From Piscicola geometra (Eukaryota; Annelida; Clitellata; Hirudinida; Piscicolidae): a DNA stretch of 64,000 nt. Numbering within the stretch: the stretch's first letter is position 1; each line of letters opens with the position of its first letter. The notes under the pieces were generated by a model, which was not told the DNA's origin, did not search any database, and worked only from the letters and a program-made list of their open reading frames with translations. Made by a program: the position numbers and the translations under genes. The DNA is taken from assembly GCA_943735955.1 (NCBI GenBank), contig OX030965.1, positions 7,661,306 to 7,725,305 on the forward strand, read 5' to 3'. This document shows positions 1 to 17,591 of this stretch, piece by piece.

Positions 1-1413
1 TGGAACAATTCGTCCCGTCGAGTGCCAACTCGTCGGAATTGGAAAGAGAATGCCCGCATTGGTGAACTACTTTAATTCCGAATACTCAAATAGTTGAAAG
101 TTTGGATAATTAAAAGAAATTGTAAAAAGTATTTGAATCTTACGATTAACAAAGAGGTTTGCCACCTTGTCTCACAGGTAATCCTCAAGAGAACCTCAAA
201 CCAAGTCAACTTTGACCTCCCATATAATGTGTTCAAAATAGGTTTTGGTGACTTGGCAACTAACTACTTCATTGGTAAACGGAGTGGCTGCAGGGGTGGC
301 TGTGGTGGTAGTGGGTTTGGTGGTAGCTGTATTTGTAGATGGAGTGGTAGTGGATGTCAATATGATTTCAACTTTTTGGTTTTAATCTCCAAACTGCTGA
401 CCAAACACTGACAACCACAAACTCTTCTTCCAGGAAACGACCTACTGCACCAGCTGACGATCGGCCAAGTCTACAGTCTGTACGTGGAGCTGGAGGCGTT
501 TGACGGGAGCACCGCTTGGGCCTCGTATCAAACATTCTACATCGAAGCAGCGGAAAAGTTCTACAGAATGCATGTTCGAGACGCTTGCTGTAGTCCCAAA
601 AATCTAGAGTGTGACTGGAAGATATAAAAAAAAGTATAAGTTTTAAAGAAAAAACATCTAACATATTTTTGTTGATGTATAATGTGATAAACTATTAGAA
701 AATAAAAATGTAACATACCTTCACAGTTTTGAAGTTGTAAATAAATTCATCGATTGTTTATTTTTCATTCCCCAGGTGTCAGGCTACACGGGCACGGCTG
801 GAGACAGCTTCTCAAGCCACGAAGGAGCCATCTTCACCGAGAGGTCCACCTCCACTTGTGAGGCCTTCTCGTTTTTTATGAGTTTTTAAATTTTATTGCT
901 TTAAGTAGAGTTTTTTTTAATATTTAGTTTATTTTTATTTGTTAATAGTTATTTTTTTTGAAAAAAAATTTCTCCAAAACTGATTACAAGCGCTCAATTG
1001 ATGACTACCCACCCAACTGTCCCCTCACTCACCTGCACGCACGCAACAGCCTCGTCTGGACCGCAATGCGCTCTCAAGTTCCAGAGCGCTTGGTGGTTCA
1101 CCTCCTGCTTCAAGGCCAACCTGCACGGAAGGTACATCGAAAGCGACAAGGAAGATGGCCGTCTCGGAATTGTCTGGGATGGCTTCAAAGGTTTTGGAGG
1201 GCTTTTCGAGTTTCCCAACAGTCTCTTTTTAAGGAAACTTTTACATTTAATTTTTATTAAGTTTATAGAGTTAAAAAATATTTTGTTTTATTTTATAAAA
1301 ATATCTCTAAAAAAGCCGATCATTCTTTAAATTCAAAACACACAGGACTCTCTGTCTCCCTCAAGACAGCGACCATGTCAATTTTCCGGAGTCCATTTGT
1401 CGGAGTGAGGTGA
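1..1413 (+). CDS. Fibrinogen-related-domain (FReD) protein, C-terminal part, cut by the left window edge
   Basis: Exons 1(partial)-61, 178-274, 434-573, 776-857, 1050-1190 and 1346-1413 join in phase and end at TGA 1411-1413. The product resembles the C-terminal globular domain of ficolins, tenascins and angiopoietins. Landmarks are KIGFGDLATNYFIGN (family GFG..GEFWLGN), LLHQLT, VELEAFDG, YRMHVSGYTGTAGDSF, CALKFQSAWWFTSC with the late cysteine pair, and a final SLKTATMSIFRSP. Members are usually secreted or matrix lectin-like proteins that bind acetylated sugars or receptors. The normally conserved GGGWT motif is not recognisable at the first exon junction, and FIG replaces FWLG, so the domain is diverged. 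The signal peptide and any N-terminal region lie outside the window. A possible AATAAA lies at 1733-1738. The domain call is firm, the subfamily is not. Confidence 0.85.
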
Positions 1414-3359
1414 AGGAGCCCTCAATGGAGTGGCTGATGAAACGGAGGAAAGATACTGATGAAGGGAATGGAGGAAGGGGATGAGGAAAAAAATGGAAGT
1501 GTCGAAGAAAATGGAAGAAAGTGTTGGTGTTTGATCTTGAAACTGTTAGTTGGCCAATAACGGATTGCCAGAAGAAAGAAAGTTCCAACCCTTACTGATC
1601 AGTGACGTATCGTATGTAGTTTCTTTCAAAAAAATTTTTGCACTTTGATTAGAAATGTCTGCTGCACTCACAAATATTTAAAGTGGTATTGGTTTTAGTT
1701 GGCTAAGCCCCATGATGCTGATTGTGATGCCAAATAAAACCACACAACAAACTAATAGTAAAATAATAATAATGATAACAAAGCAATAATGATGATAATT
1801 GCATTCGTGAATCTGTTATGGCGGCGAATGTCCCGAAGGCAATTGGACTGCTCGTAAAGGCCCGTAACTTCGCCCATCCCTTCCCGCCACCGAAGCACCA
1901 CTACATGCTATTTCCATTAGCTCCTAATCAAGAGATCATTGCTACTTCTATTCTTATTATTTTTATTATTTGTTTTATTGTTGTAGTTCAACATTTTAAA
2001 TTTAAAAATGAAATAATTGTTTGCCTATTTTCTAAGAGCTTTTTTCACCAAGTAGTTTAGAGTGTTTTCCAAAGGTCAGCGCAATCGCTTGGCACTTCCG
2101 TGGTAGCAAACCATGCGAAAAATAAAATTAAAAGAGCGACTCTTTTGATCTTCTATTTATTTGGTATAATTTAATCATTATTAGAAAGTTTTTTGAAACT
2201 CGTTAGGGTTAACGTCACGTCGTTGTATTTTTTGTATTGTATTGTATTATATTATTTTAAATTATATTATTCTGTAATATATTATTTTGTATTATATTAT
2301 TTTGTATTATATTATTTTGTATTATATTATTTTGTATTATATTATTTTGTATTATATTATTTTGTATTATATTATTTTGTATTATATTATTTTGTATTAT
2401 ATTATTTTGTTTTATATTATTTTGTATTATATTATTTTGTATTATATTATTTTGTTTTATATTATTTTGTATTATATTATTTTGTATTATATTTTTTTAT
2501 TGTATTGAATTGTATGGTGTTTAATTGTATTGAAATTTATTGTATGTTTGTTTTATTGTTATTTTCTAATGCTCAAAATTCATGCAGCATAATGGAAAAG
2601 TCAGGTTTTTGTTTGGAATACTCTTTACCAAAAAATGACAAATCAATATAAAAAGAGAATTTATTTGGCAGAACGAGAGTAATTTAGTTGTATTTAACTT
2701 CAATTCATTGAAACAACCAACCAAGGAAACTTATATTTCACGCTCCAGTGAACCTTTTATGCAGGAAAATCGATAGAGTATTAACCATTCTGAGCTGAAC
2801 TCTCAATTAGAAAAAAATATAAAAGATAAGAAAAATTAAATAAATAGAATTGGTTCATTAATTAATATGAAAACTTTAATTTAATTAAATACTTTAATTG
2901 ATTCAATTTAAAAAATTCTTAAAATGTGTGAAGTTCAAATGGAGATCATTGTGTTTGGTGCATATGTCACGACACCTATCCCACAAAGAGATAAAGGACT
3001 AAACTCAAATAGAAGACGATGAAAAAAACAAATAAAAACAAAACAGATTTAAAAATTTATAAAAACACCAGGAAAAACTATTTTTTCCAAATCGATTGTT
3101 ATACAAGTTTAAGTGCGGTTGCAATACTTGTCATAGAATTTGAAAGTTAATACAAATTTTTGTTGTACACGCGTTGAAAAGCAGCCAGTTAGCCAATCAT
3201 TTTCATCTGAACACACCCCTATCTGCCCCAGCTTTTTTTTTCACCCTCCAAGCACAACCACAATTTAAACTATTACAAACACCACCATTTCTACCAATAT
3301 CATCATCACCATCAACATCACAATCATGACCAACACCCTAAACCACCACACCACCATCA
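1414..3359. other. Intergenic region between convergent genes
   Basis: AT-rich DNA between the convergent FReD and protocadherin A genes. It holds the 15-bp tandem array at about 2232-2497 and C/A-rich triplet DNA at about 3240-3359. A small GC-richer patch at 1815-1910 is open in frame but lacks splice sites or homology I recognise. I see no supported gene. Confidence 0.6.
2232..2497. repeat. 15-bp AT-rich tandem repeat
   Basis: About 17 copies of the unit ATTATATTATTTTGT, nearly perfect, with two single-base variants (GTTTT for GTATT). The unit length is a multiple of three, so the array is open in some frames, but those ORFs are a repeat artefact. Confidence 0.95.
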
Positions 3360-6300
3360 TCAGCCAAAATCTCCACTACGGGGCCTTCCCCCCACCACCA
3401 CAGTGCCGCCTTTCCCTCCCCTCCCCACAGAGTGGAGCATGTGGAATGCCAGAATGTTCAGAGCTACGACCACTCCGAACGCCACCAACAACACCACCAT
3501 GAAGTTGTCGCTGTCTTGTAATCCAAGATCATTAACATCTACGTCATCATCATCACCACCACCACCAGCATCATCATCATCACGACCAAAGTTTACTTTT
3601 TCGAAACTTTCTTTTTCATGATTATTATTATTATTCTTTTTTTTAATATTTGTATTTTCATTGTTGTGGTTCTCAAATCTGCCGCCAGCAATGGCGTTCC
3701 TCGCGTTGGCTGGCGAGGTTTTGTGTCTGTCAAGTTTTGTGTGTCCTTGCAAGTCATTGAGCATGTAAAAGGATGATGATGATGATGTTGAAGATGCTGA
3801 TGATGATGATGTTAAAGATGCTGATGCTGATGAGGATGATGATGATGAAGATGCTCTAAAGTAAGATGGAGACAATTCAAAGCACCGATCGGTTGAGAAG
3901 TTGTGGTGGTTAGTAGCACCTCGAAAGTTCCAAAAGACCAAGATAGCCGTTATAATGCTGCCTTCTGATTGGTGCACGAACTTCAGAACACTTTTGGCGC
4001 AAACTTTTTGTGAACCAATCATCTTCAAGAACTTGAATGACGTCACAGGAAGACACACGTGGATGCTGGCGTCATCTTCTCTGAGGTCGTTGTTGTGGTT
4101 GTTGTTGTTGTTGTTGTTGTGGTTGTTGTTGTTGTTGTTGTGGTTGTTGTAGTTGTGGTTGTTGTTGTAGTTGTTGTGGTTTGTGGCAGTGAGAGGTTCA
4201 ATGTTATCAAAAGTGTCAAGTCCAAATAGAAGGGTGCAGTTGTGGTGGCTTGGAGCTCTTCCAGTTTGGTCGGTCTCATCGTGCCCTAAACCACCCTCAC
4301 ATTTCTTTTTCCTTTTCTCCACCCCTTTCTCTAACACATCAGCATCAAACACCACCCTCACTTCTCCACTCTTCCCCACCAACAACGTCTCTTTCTGGAC
4401 GAAATCTCGAACGTAGAACCTGGAATCATCACCGCTGCCTACACGATGAACTCGGATCTCCGCTTCACAGTAGTTTTCTTCTTGTCGATCAATCTTCTTT
4501 TTGTTCACTTTTCCAACTTCAAACTCGATTTCTTTCCTGGAACTGGAACCTCCATTTGAGTGTTCTCGATTAGACTTTTTCACCTTCGCCAAACCATTCT
4601 TCCTTTTTGTGGCGGTGACTTTCAAAGAAAACATAGAAAATAAAGGTTGTGGTTCCAGCACTGAAAGCTCGCCAGAAGTCGCATTGATTCTGAAGCGCTT
4701 CATAATCTCCTTGATTCGACCTTGTTCTTTTTTGAACCCATACATTAAAAAACTTTTGGCTTCACTAGGATGTTTGCTTGTTTTGATGTCATCATCATCA
4801 TCTTCTCCATCATCTTCATCTTCATCTCCATCATCATCATCCATATGAGCATCAACATCATTTTTTGCAGCTTGTTTATTTGTGAAAAAGTGTCTATGAC
4901 CACCTTTCACAGCTGTCCTCCTCCCAATCACTCCTCTTCCACCCTCCACAGCCCTCACCCTCCCAACCACCCCTCCTCCACTCGCCTCATGGTAACTCCA
5001 CACGTACTGAAGCTTGCTGAAACTGTGCGATTTGAAAGTTCAATTTAGTTTAACAATGGAAACTAAATTCGAAGAACTATCAGCTTAATCATCACCGACC
5101 ACCACCAGCCACCAACCACCTGCAAACAGCAACCACCAACCACCACTGACCACCTGCAAACAGCGACCACCAACCACCTGCAAACAGCGACCACCAACCA
5201 CCTGCAAACAGCGACCACCAACCACCTGCAAACAGCGACCACCAACCCCCACCAACCACCTGCAAACAGCGACCACCAACCACCACTGACCACCTGCAAA
5301 CAGCGACCACCAACCACCTGCAAACAGCGACCACCAACCACCTGCAAACAGCGACCACCAACCACCTGCAAACAGCGACCACCAACCCCCACCAACCACC
5401 TGCAAACAGCGACCACCAACCACCACTGACCACCTGCAAACAGCGACCACCAACCACCTGCAAACAGCGACCACCAACCACCTGCAAACAGCAACCACCA
5501 ACCCCCACCAACCACCTGCAAACAGCGACCACCAACCACCTGCAAACAGCGACCACCAACCCCCACCAACCACCTGCAAACAGCGACCACCAACCACCTG
5601 CAAACAGCGACCACCAACCACCTGCAAACAGCGACCACCAACCACCTGCAAACAGCGACCACCAACCACCTGCAAACAGCAACCACCAACCCCCACCAAC
5701 CACCTGCAAACAGCGACCACCAACCACCTGCAAACAGCGACTGCAACCACTTCAACGACAATTGCAATGCTGGAGGAAAGGGGCGGGTTGCCACTGTCAG
5801 AGCACGTGACCACGACCACGTGCCTGCCTGGCTTCCATGGCAACGGAGAAGCCTTGGTTGCCAGTTTGAACTCTGACTTGTAGAGTCTCTCGATCTGCTC
5901 GGGTTTGTGTGGCAAATCTCAGCGGAATTAATGGGGTTGAGAATTAATTGGTAAATAAACATATTTAAAAAAGAGGTTACAAAATTAATGTTCTATACAT
6001 TAAAATTTAATTTAATTTAGTTGAAACAAATTTTACAGTTATAAATAATTTCTAATTTCAGAACTTGCAGCACCCACTTCGACAGAGGCATTGGCGACTC
6101 GACAAGTGGTGTGGCCGTTGTTGCCAGCGTCGTCATCAGTCACCGAGAGGTGAGCCAGGAAGGAACCAGCCTGGAAAAAGTTAATTTTTGAGAAATGAAT
6201 TTTGATATAATATTTTTAATACAATTAGAATACTGCAAGGGAACAAAGTTTAAGAACACTAGTTTTTGATGAATTTTTGTAGGTTCTTGTTTCGGATATT

Positions 6301-8388
6301 ATTTGTTTGAGCGTTTATTTAAAAGTTGGATTGTCTATGACAGAAAATAGTTCAAGCTTTGAGTCGCCACCTACTTGCGCCTTCTCGACGACGGTGGCTC
6401 GTTGGTGTGGCGTGAGGGTGTTGGCGCTGATGTTGGGGTGGTTGTCATTGACATCGACCACATGAATGATCAACAGCGCTGTTGTCTGCAGGGGGCTGCT
6501 GCCAGCGTCTGAAGCAACCACCGTGATGAGCATCTTGTCAACACCTGTTTCGTAGTCGAGTGCTTTTTTGAGGAAAACTTCACCAGTGCTGGCGACCACT
6601 TCGACGCTGTCGCCGTACTCTTGTAGCGAGTTGAGGCTCAAGTGGTAGGTGACCTTCCCGTTGGCGTCAGCGTCTGCATCGACGGCGTGAAGCTGCTGCA
6701 CGAGCGACCCCGTTGCAGCGTCCTCGTGCAACCACACTTCGTAGGTGCTTCTCTCAAAGTGTGGTCGGTTGTCGTTCACGTCAAGCACTTTTACGCTGAC
6801 GTTCAGACTGCCGGTCAAGTGGTTGTGGTTCATTTTAGGAGAAGGCATGGAGTTGTGTGGTTGGAAAAGAGCATCGCCGTCCACAGCGACCACTTGGAAC
6901 TGATACAGGTCGACAACTTCTCGATCCAGCCACTCCACCACCACCATTCGCAACTCCGTAGGATCCTTCCTCACTCCACTCTGTTTTTTTTCTAGTTGAA
7001 AAGGAAGTGGGTTGTCGGAGTTGATGAGGTAGTTCTGCACGGAAAAAGCGTCCCCATCCTTGTCTTCGGCTGATGGAAGGACGAATGTGAAGCCAGGAAC
7101 AACGGCTTCAGAGATGTGGTGGTGGTAGGTGGCTTGAGGGAAGACCGGTGGGTGGTCGTTGACGTCGGTCACCTCCACGCACACCTTGATTATGTCGAAG
7201 AAACTGTGTGCCAACACGTATATTATTTTTTTAGAAGATAAATATTCGAAATTGTTTTCACTTATTTGAGTCCACAAATTCTCTTACCCCTCCACCTCCC
7301 TCCTTCCTCCTTCCTCCTTCCACCCACCTGACAGGCTGGACGACCACTTGGAGGGTGAAGACACACGCCCCAACCACACCGGCACACACCTCCTCCCGGT
7401 CGATCACTGCCGCAGTCCTCAACTCTCCACTCACTGCGTCCAGCGAGAACAGCTCCCTACCGCATCTTCCGTTCGTTTCGGCAGATGTGCTCTCAAGAAC
7501 CTTCCGCTTATCAAATCGAAAGTTTCCGTCTTTTTCGATTTTATTCGAATTTTTAATAAATCGATTTTTGATTTTGATTCTTCTCTCATCATCATTTTCC
7601 TTTGCATAATGACTACTTCCACGAGTCTTTGTCTCATCCTGTATTTCTTTCTCGGAACCAAAATCCCTTTCAGTTTTTGAATCTTCGATTTTCTCATTTA
7701 TAATCGATGAATCATCAACTTCATATCTGTTGTCTTTCTCTGAGCTGCTCACGTGGAAATCAATCAAATTGATGGATTCACTCGCCCTAAACCCCTCTTT
7801 CCTCGTCATTTGCATTTCCGATTCGTGATCATCTCGATTATCCAAAAAAATCGATTCTCGATTTGGATAGGCTGTCGCATCTTTGTAGTGACGTTTGAAT
7901 GAAAAGCCGTCATCATCATCATCATCATTACTATCATCATCATCATCACCATCACCATCATCATTTAAATCACGTGTTTCATGGCGGTTGCTGATGAGGA
8001 AGAAGAAGCGTAGTTGGCTGAGGACTGAGGAGTTGTGGAGGGAGGAGAGGGAGGAGAGGGAAGAGGCAGTGAGGAGACTGCCAACAAGGCTGTCTGCTGG
8101 AGATTCCTCCTGCACCTTGAAGGACAGGCAGGGGTGGGGTGTGGTCGGTGTGGTCGGTGGGGGAGGGTAAAGTGGTTTGTGGAAGGGTTGTTGTGGTGGG
8201 TGTGGGTGGAGGTTTGTGGAAGGTTGGTTGTATGTTGAGAAGGGGATGGATTGGTTGGAGGGGTGGTTGCTTGGAAAAGCGAGTCCCGTTGGAGGTGGAT
8301 GAGAGATGAAAGACGAGAACCAATGAAAGAAAAACATGAACAAAGAGAAAACCTTAAAAAACATTTTTGCAACTTCATCTTCACACAA
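3360..8388 (-). CDS. Protocadherin A (complete, 5 exons, about 1257 aa)
   Basis: Exons 8388-7328, 7203-6375, 6170-6078, 5894-5751 and 5006-3360 sum to 3774 nt and end in TGA. A second in-frame ATG at 8364 begins the more typical signal peptide MFFKVFSLFMFFFHW. The first cadherin repeat has the protocadherin signatures FKVQEESPADSLVG and IDREEVC. Calcium-binding linkers follow: DVNDHPPVF, DVNDNRPHF and DVNDNHPNI. A fourth repeat has SVTDDDAG. A fifth, degenerate repeat precedes a single membrane helix (FMVVLLVAFGVVVALNI) and a tail of only about 25 residues. Cadherins of this type mediate calcium-dependent adhesion at the cell surface. Oddities are an Asp-rich insert of about 130 residues in EC1 (Asp codons at about 7905-7960) and Asn/His and Ser/Ala tracts in the last exon (4085-4180, 3770-3855). 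The final intron (5007-5750) is almost wholly minisatellite. The cadherin identity is certain; the last acceptor (5006) is inferred from phase. Confidence 0.88.
5093..5745. repeat. 24-bp minisatellite filling protocadherin A intron 4
   Basis: About 25 units with core ACCTGCAAACAGCGACCACC. Sub-variants lack part of the spacer or carry CCACTGACC. On the gene (-) strand each unit reads TTTGCAGGTGGTT, that is, an acceptor-like and a donor-like site back to back. The array starts within a few bases of the real donor at 5750. Confidence 0.95.
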
Positions 8389-8409
8389 AATTCGACCCTA
8401 TATACAAAC

Positions 8410-8521
8410 ACAAATTTCACACACACATAGTCTCATATTTACACATACACAAACACAAGGAAACACACACACATACAAGCAAACACACACACACACATGC
8501 AAACACACACACAAACACACC
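8410..8521. repeat. CA-rich microsatellite upstream of protocadherin A
   Basis: Interrupted (CA)n/(ACAC) tract just 5' of the protocadherin A start. It probably lies in its 5' leader or promoter. Confidence 0.8.
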
Positions 8522-8930
8522 TGAGCAAGAAATGACTCTTTTCCCTGTGTTCCGCTCTGCATCACACACAACATGCCAACTCTCATGACGTTTCCATTAT
8601 AGCAAAAGTCTCCAAGAATATAACATTTTGGGTCCAACTAACGGCTAAAAACTATTTAAAACATAAAAAAATATATAAGTTTACCTTTTTCTCAAGTTAT
8701 GGTCAAATAAATATAAATGAAAGTTTTTTTGAGTCTCGATGAATGCTCTTTCTTCTCAGCTTTTTGATCTTTCTTGATTCATTTCACAGTTTAAAGTCGT
8801 CATGCAATGAAGCAAACAGAAAAATAACAAAATCATCATCATCATCAACAACAACAACAAAAAAACACAATCCTTCCCACCCTTATTTTCGGCATTCAAA
8901 CTCAATTTATTGAAAGTTTTCCTATGAACA

Positions 8931-8938
8931 CTGCACAT
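8931..8938. repeat. Target-site duplication, left copy
   Basis: CTGCACAT, identical to 9669-9676 on the other side of the MITE. Confidence 0.93.
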
Positions 8939-9668
8939 CAGTGTTATTTTCGTTTCAGAAAATAATTATAGTTTTTCTTTCAGTTTCGTTTTGGAATTAA
9001 TTATAGTTTTTATTTTCGTTTTCGTTTTGAAAGTAATTATAGTTTTTATTTTCGTTTTCGTTTTAAAAATAATTAAAGTTTTTATTTTCGTTTCAGTTTT
9101 AAAAATAATTAAAGTTTTTATTTTCATTTTAGTTTTGAAATTATATTAATTTACAACTTTGAACACTTTTTTTTATATCTAAAAAAAAAAATTGATCATA
9201 AAATGGAACAGTAAAATAGAACTGTATATTAACAACAAATGAGTTTTAAAAATTAACAGTCAATTGAAATATTATAAGAATTGAGTACGTAAATTATTGA
9301 GTAATAACAAATTTGAACTATAAAAACAGATGTACGATTAAAACAATTGATAATTTAATTGACAAAGCGAAGCGGTAATAAAATAACGTTTTATAAATGA
9401 CGCTACTTTCAAAAGCCTAAAGATAATGTTTATAACATAGACATATATTTTTTATATAAACTATACATTTACATCTTATGGCGTACTTTGAAATTTATTT
9501 AATTTTCGTTTTGAAAATAATTATAGATTTTATTTCAGTTTCGTTTTGGAAATAATTATAGTTTTTATTTTCGTTTTCGTTTTGAAAAAAAATTTAGTTT
9601 TTATTTTCGTTTTCGTGGAACGATTATTCAGAATTGTCGTTTTCGTTTTCGTTACGAAAATAACACTG
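8939..9668. mobile_element. Non-autonomous hAT-type MITE, 730 bp
   Basis: The ends are perfect 15-bp inverted repeats: CAGTGTTATTTTCGT at 8939-8953 and its reverse complement at 9654-9668. The element is flanked by an exact 8-bp direct duplication CTGCACAT at 8931-8938 and 9669-9676. That fits the hAT target preference (T at position 2, A at position 7), and CAG-type termini with 8-bp duplications are diagnostic of hAT. The interior is AT-rich, has no transposase ORF, and carries several copies of a subterminal repeat of about 35 bp (core TATAGTTTTTATTTTCGTTT) near both ends in the same orientation. It must be mobilised in trans. Intact repeats suggest a fairly recent insertion. Confidence 0.93.
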
Positions 9669-9676
9669 CTGCACAT
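9669..9676. repeat. Target-site duplication, right copy
   Basis: CTGCACAT, identical to 8931-8938. Confidence 0.93.
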
Positions 9677-10047
9677 GCCTATAAATCAAAACCTTAAACC
9701 TCCTGCCTCCTTTTTCCCGCCACTTTCTAACACGTGACTTCTGACGTCAATAAAGGCGCCAAGCGTGAATCACTTATTACGTTGTGTCAACGCCAATTAC
9801 GAGCGACCATATTTATTGTTTTTGTCGAGTCATTTTGCAATGTTGTGCGGCATTTTTATTTAAAAATTTGTTTTTAGAAAATGAAAATTAGTTTTTCATT
9901 TGTGATTTTAAAACCGTTTTTCATACATTCACACACAAATGCAAGCAGGTACAAAAGAAATTAACAAAGATCCAAGCACGCATACAAACACACATAAAAG
10001 CACACATGCAAACACACACACACACACAAGCACATATACAAGCCAAA
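9677..10047. other. Gene-less stretch 3' of integrin beta
   Basis: AT-rich DNA with a short CA-rich tract at about 9980-10030. TTTATT at 9855-9860 is a possible polyadenylation signal (AATAAA on the - strand) for the integrin gene. Nothing else recognised. Confidence 0.5.
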
Positions 10048-17044
<6,997 letters not shown>

Positions 17045-17591
17045 TCTGCAACGGAACTTGTCTTTTCAATGTTACGTGCAGACTTCAATTCTGAATGTTA
17101 GACATGCAGAAGGTAATGGGTAGTAATGAGGATGTTGATAAGGAAGAAATTGAGACAATTACATCCTGAGGCAATTTGCAATTTTCATCTGTATCAATTA
17201 TGAAAACTAAATAAAATATAGTGAATTCTTAATATATTATAGTTTGAAATGTTGAAATAATTTTTTAGTTGTTAAATTTTTCTTTTTCATAAAACATTTA
17301 TTTTTATAATCTAGCACCTCACAAACGTCGATTTTAACTTCGTTTTACTTTTCTAGTCAGTGCACGAAATTTAAATTAAGATTTTCCGTTAAATTATAAA
17401 GTCCCCTAAAGTTCATTGTTCAAGACTTTTTGCAACTTCATAAATTTAATTAATTCTAACTCTTCACATAAAAATTACTAAAAAATATTTTAATAAAAAA
17501 TGGTTGCAGGACGAAGTTTAAAATAAAATCTAGCTGGAAAACAAACAGTAGACCGTGACGCATTATCATAATTAGTTTGCAAAATATTAAA
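17045..17591. promoter_or_regulatory. Divergent intergenic region, integrin beta / HELQ
   Basis: 547 bp separate the two start codons, which face away from each other. The region is AT-rich with no repeats and no ORF. It must contain both 5' leaders and probably a shared bidirectional promoter. No TATA box or initiator could be assigned with confidence. Confidence 0.6.

Noticed and set aside
1818..2060. 80-aa + strand ORF with GC-richer start (MAANVPKAIGLLVKARNF)
   Set aside because: No splice context, no family recognised, degenerates into AT-rich DNA. A missed exon cannot be excluded but is unsupported.
2193..2651. 152-aa Tyr/Phe/Val/Leu ORF
   Set aside because: Product of the 15-bp AT-rich tandem repeat.
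5093..5745. CRISPR-like regular array
   Set aside because: Units are directly abutting with no unique spacers, and the context is a spliced animal gene.
5063..5962. Three overlapping 200-300 aa ORFs with a Cys/Trp/Gly repeat on the - strand
   Set aside because: The 24-bp period makes every - frame open. The array lies between phased protocadherin exons, so I treat it as an intron.
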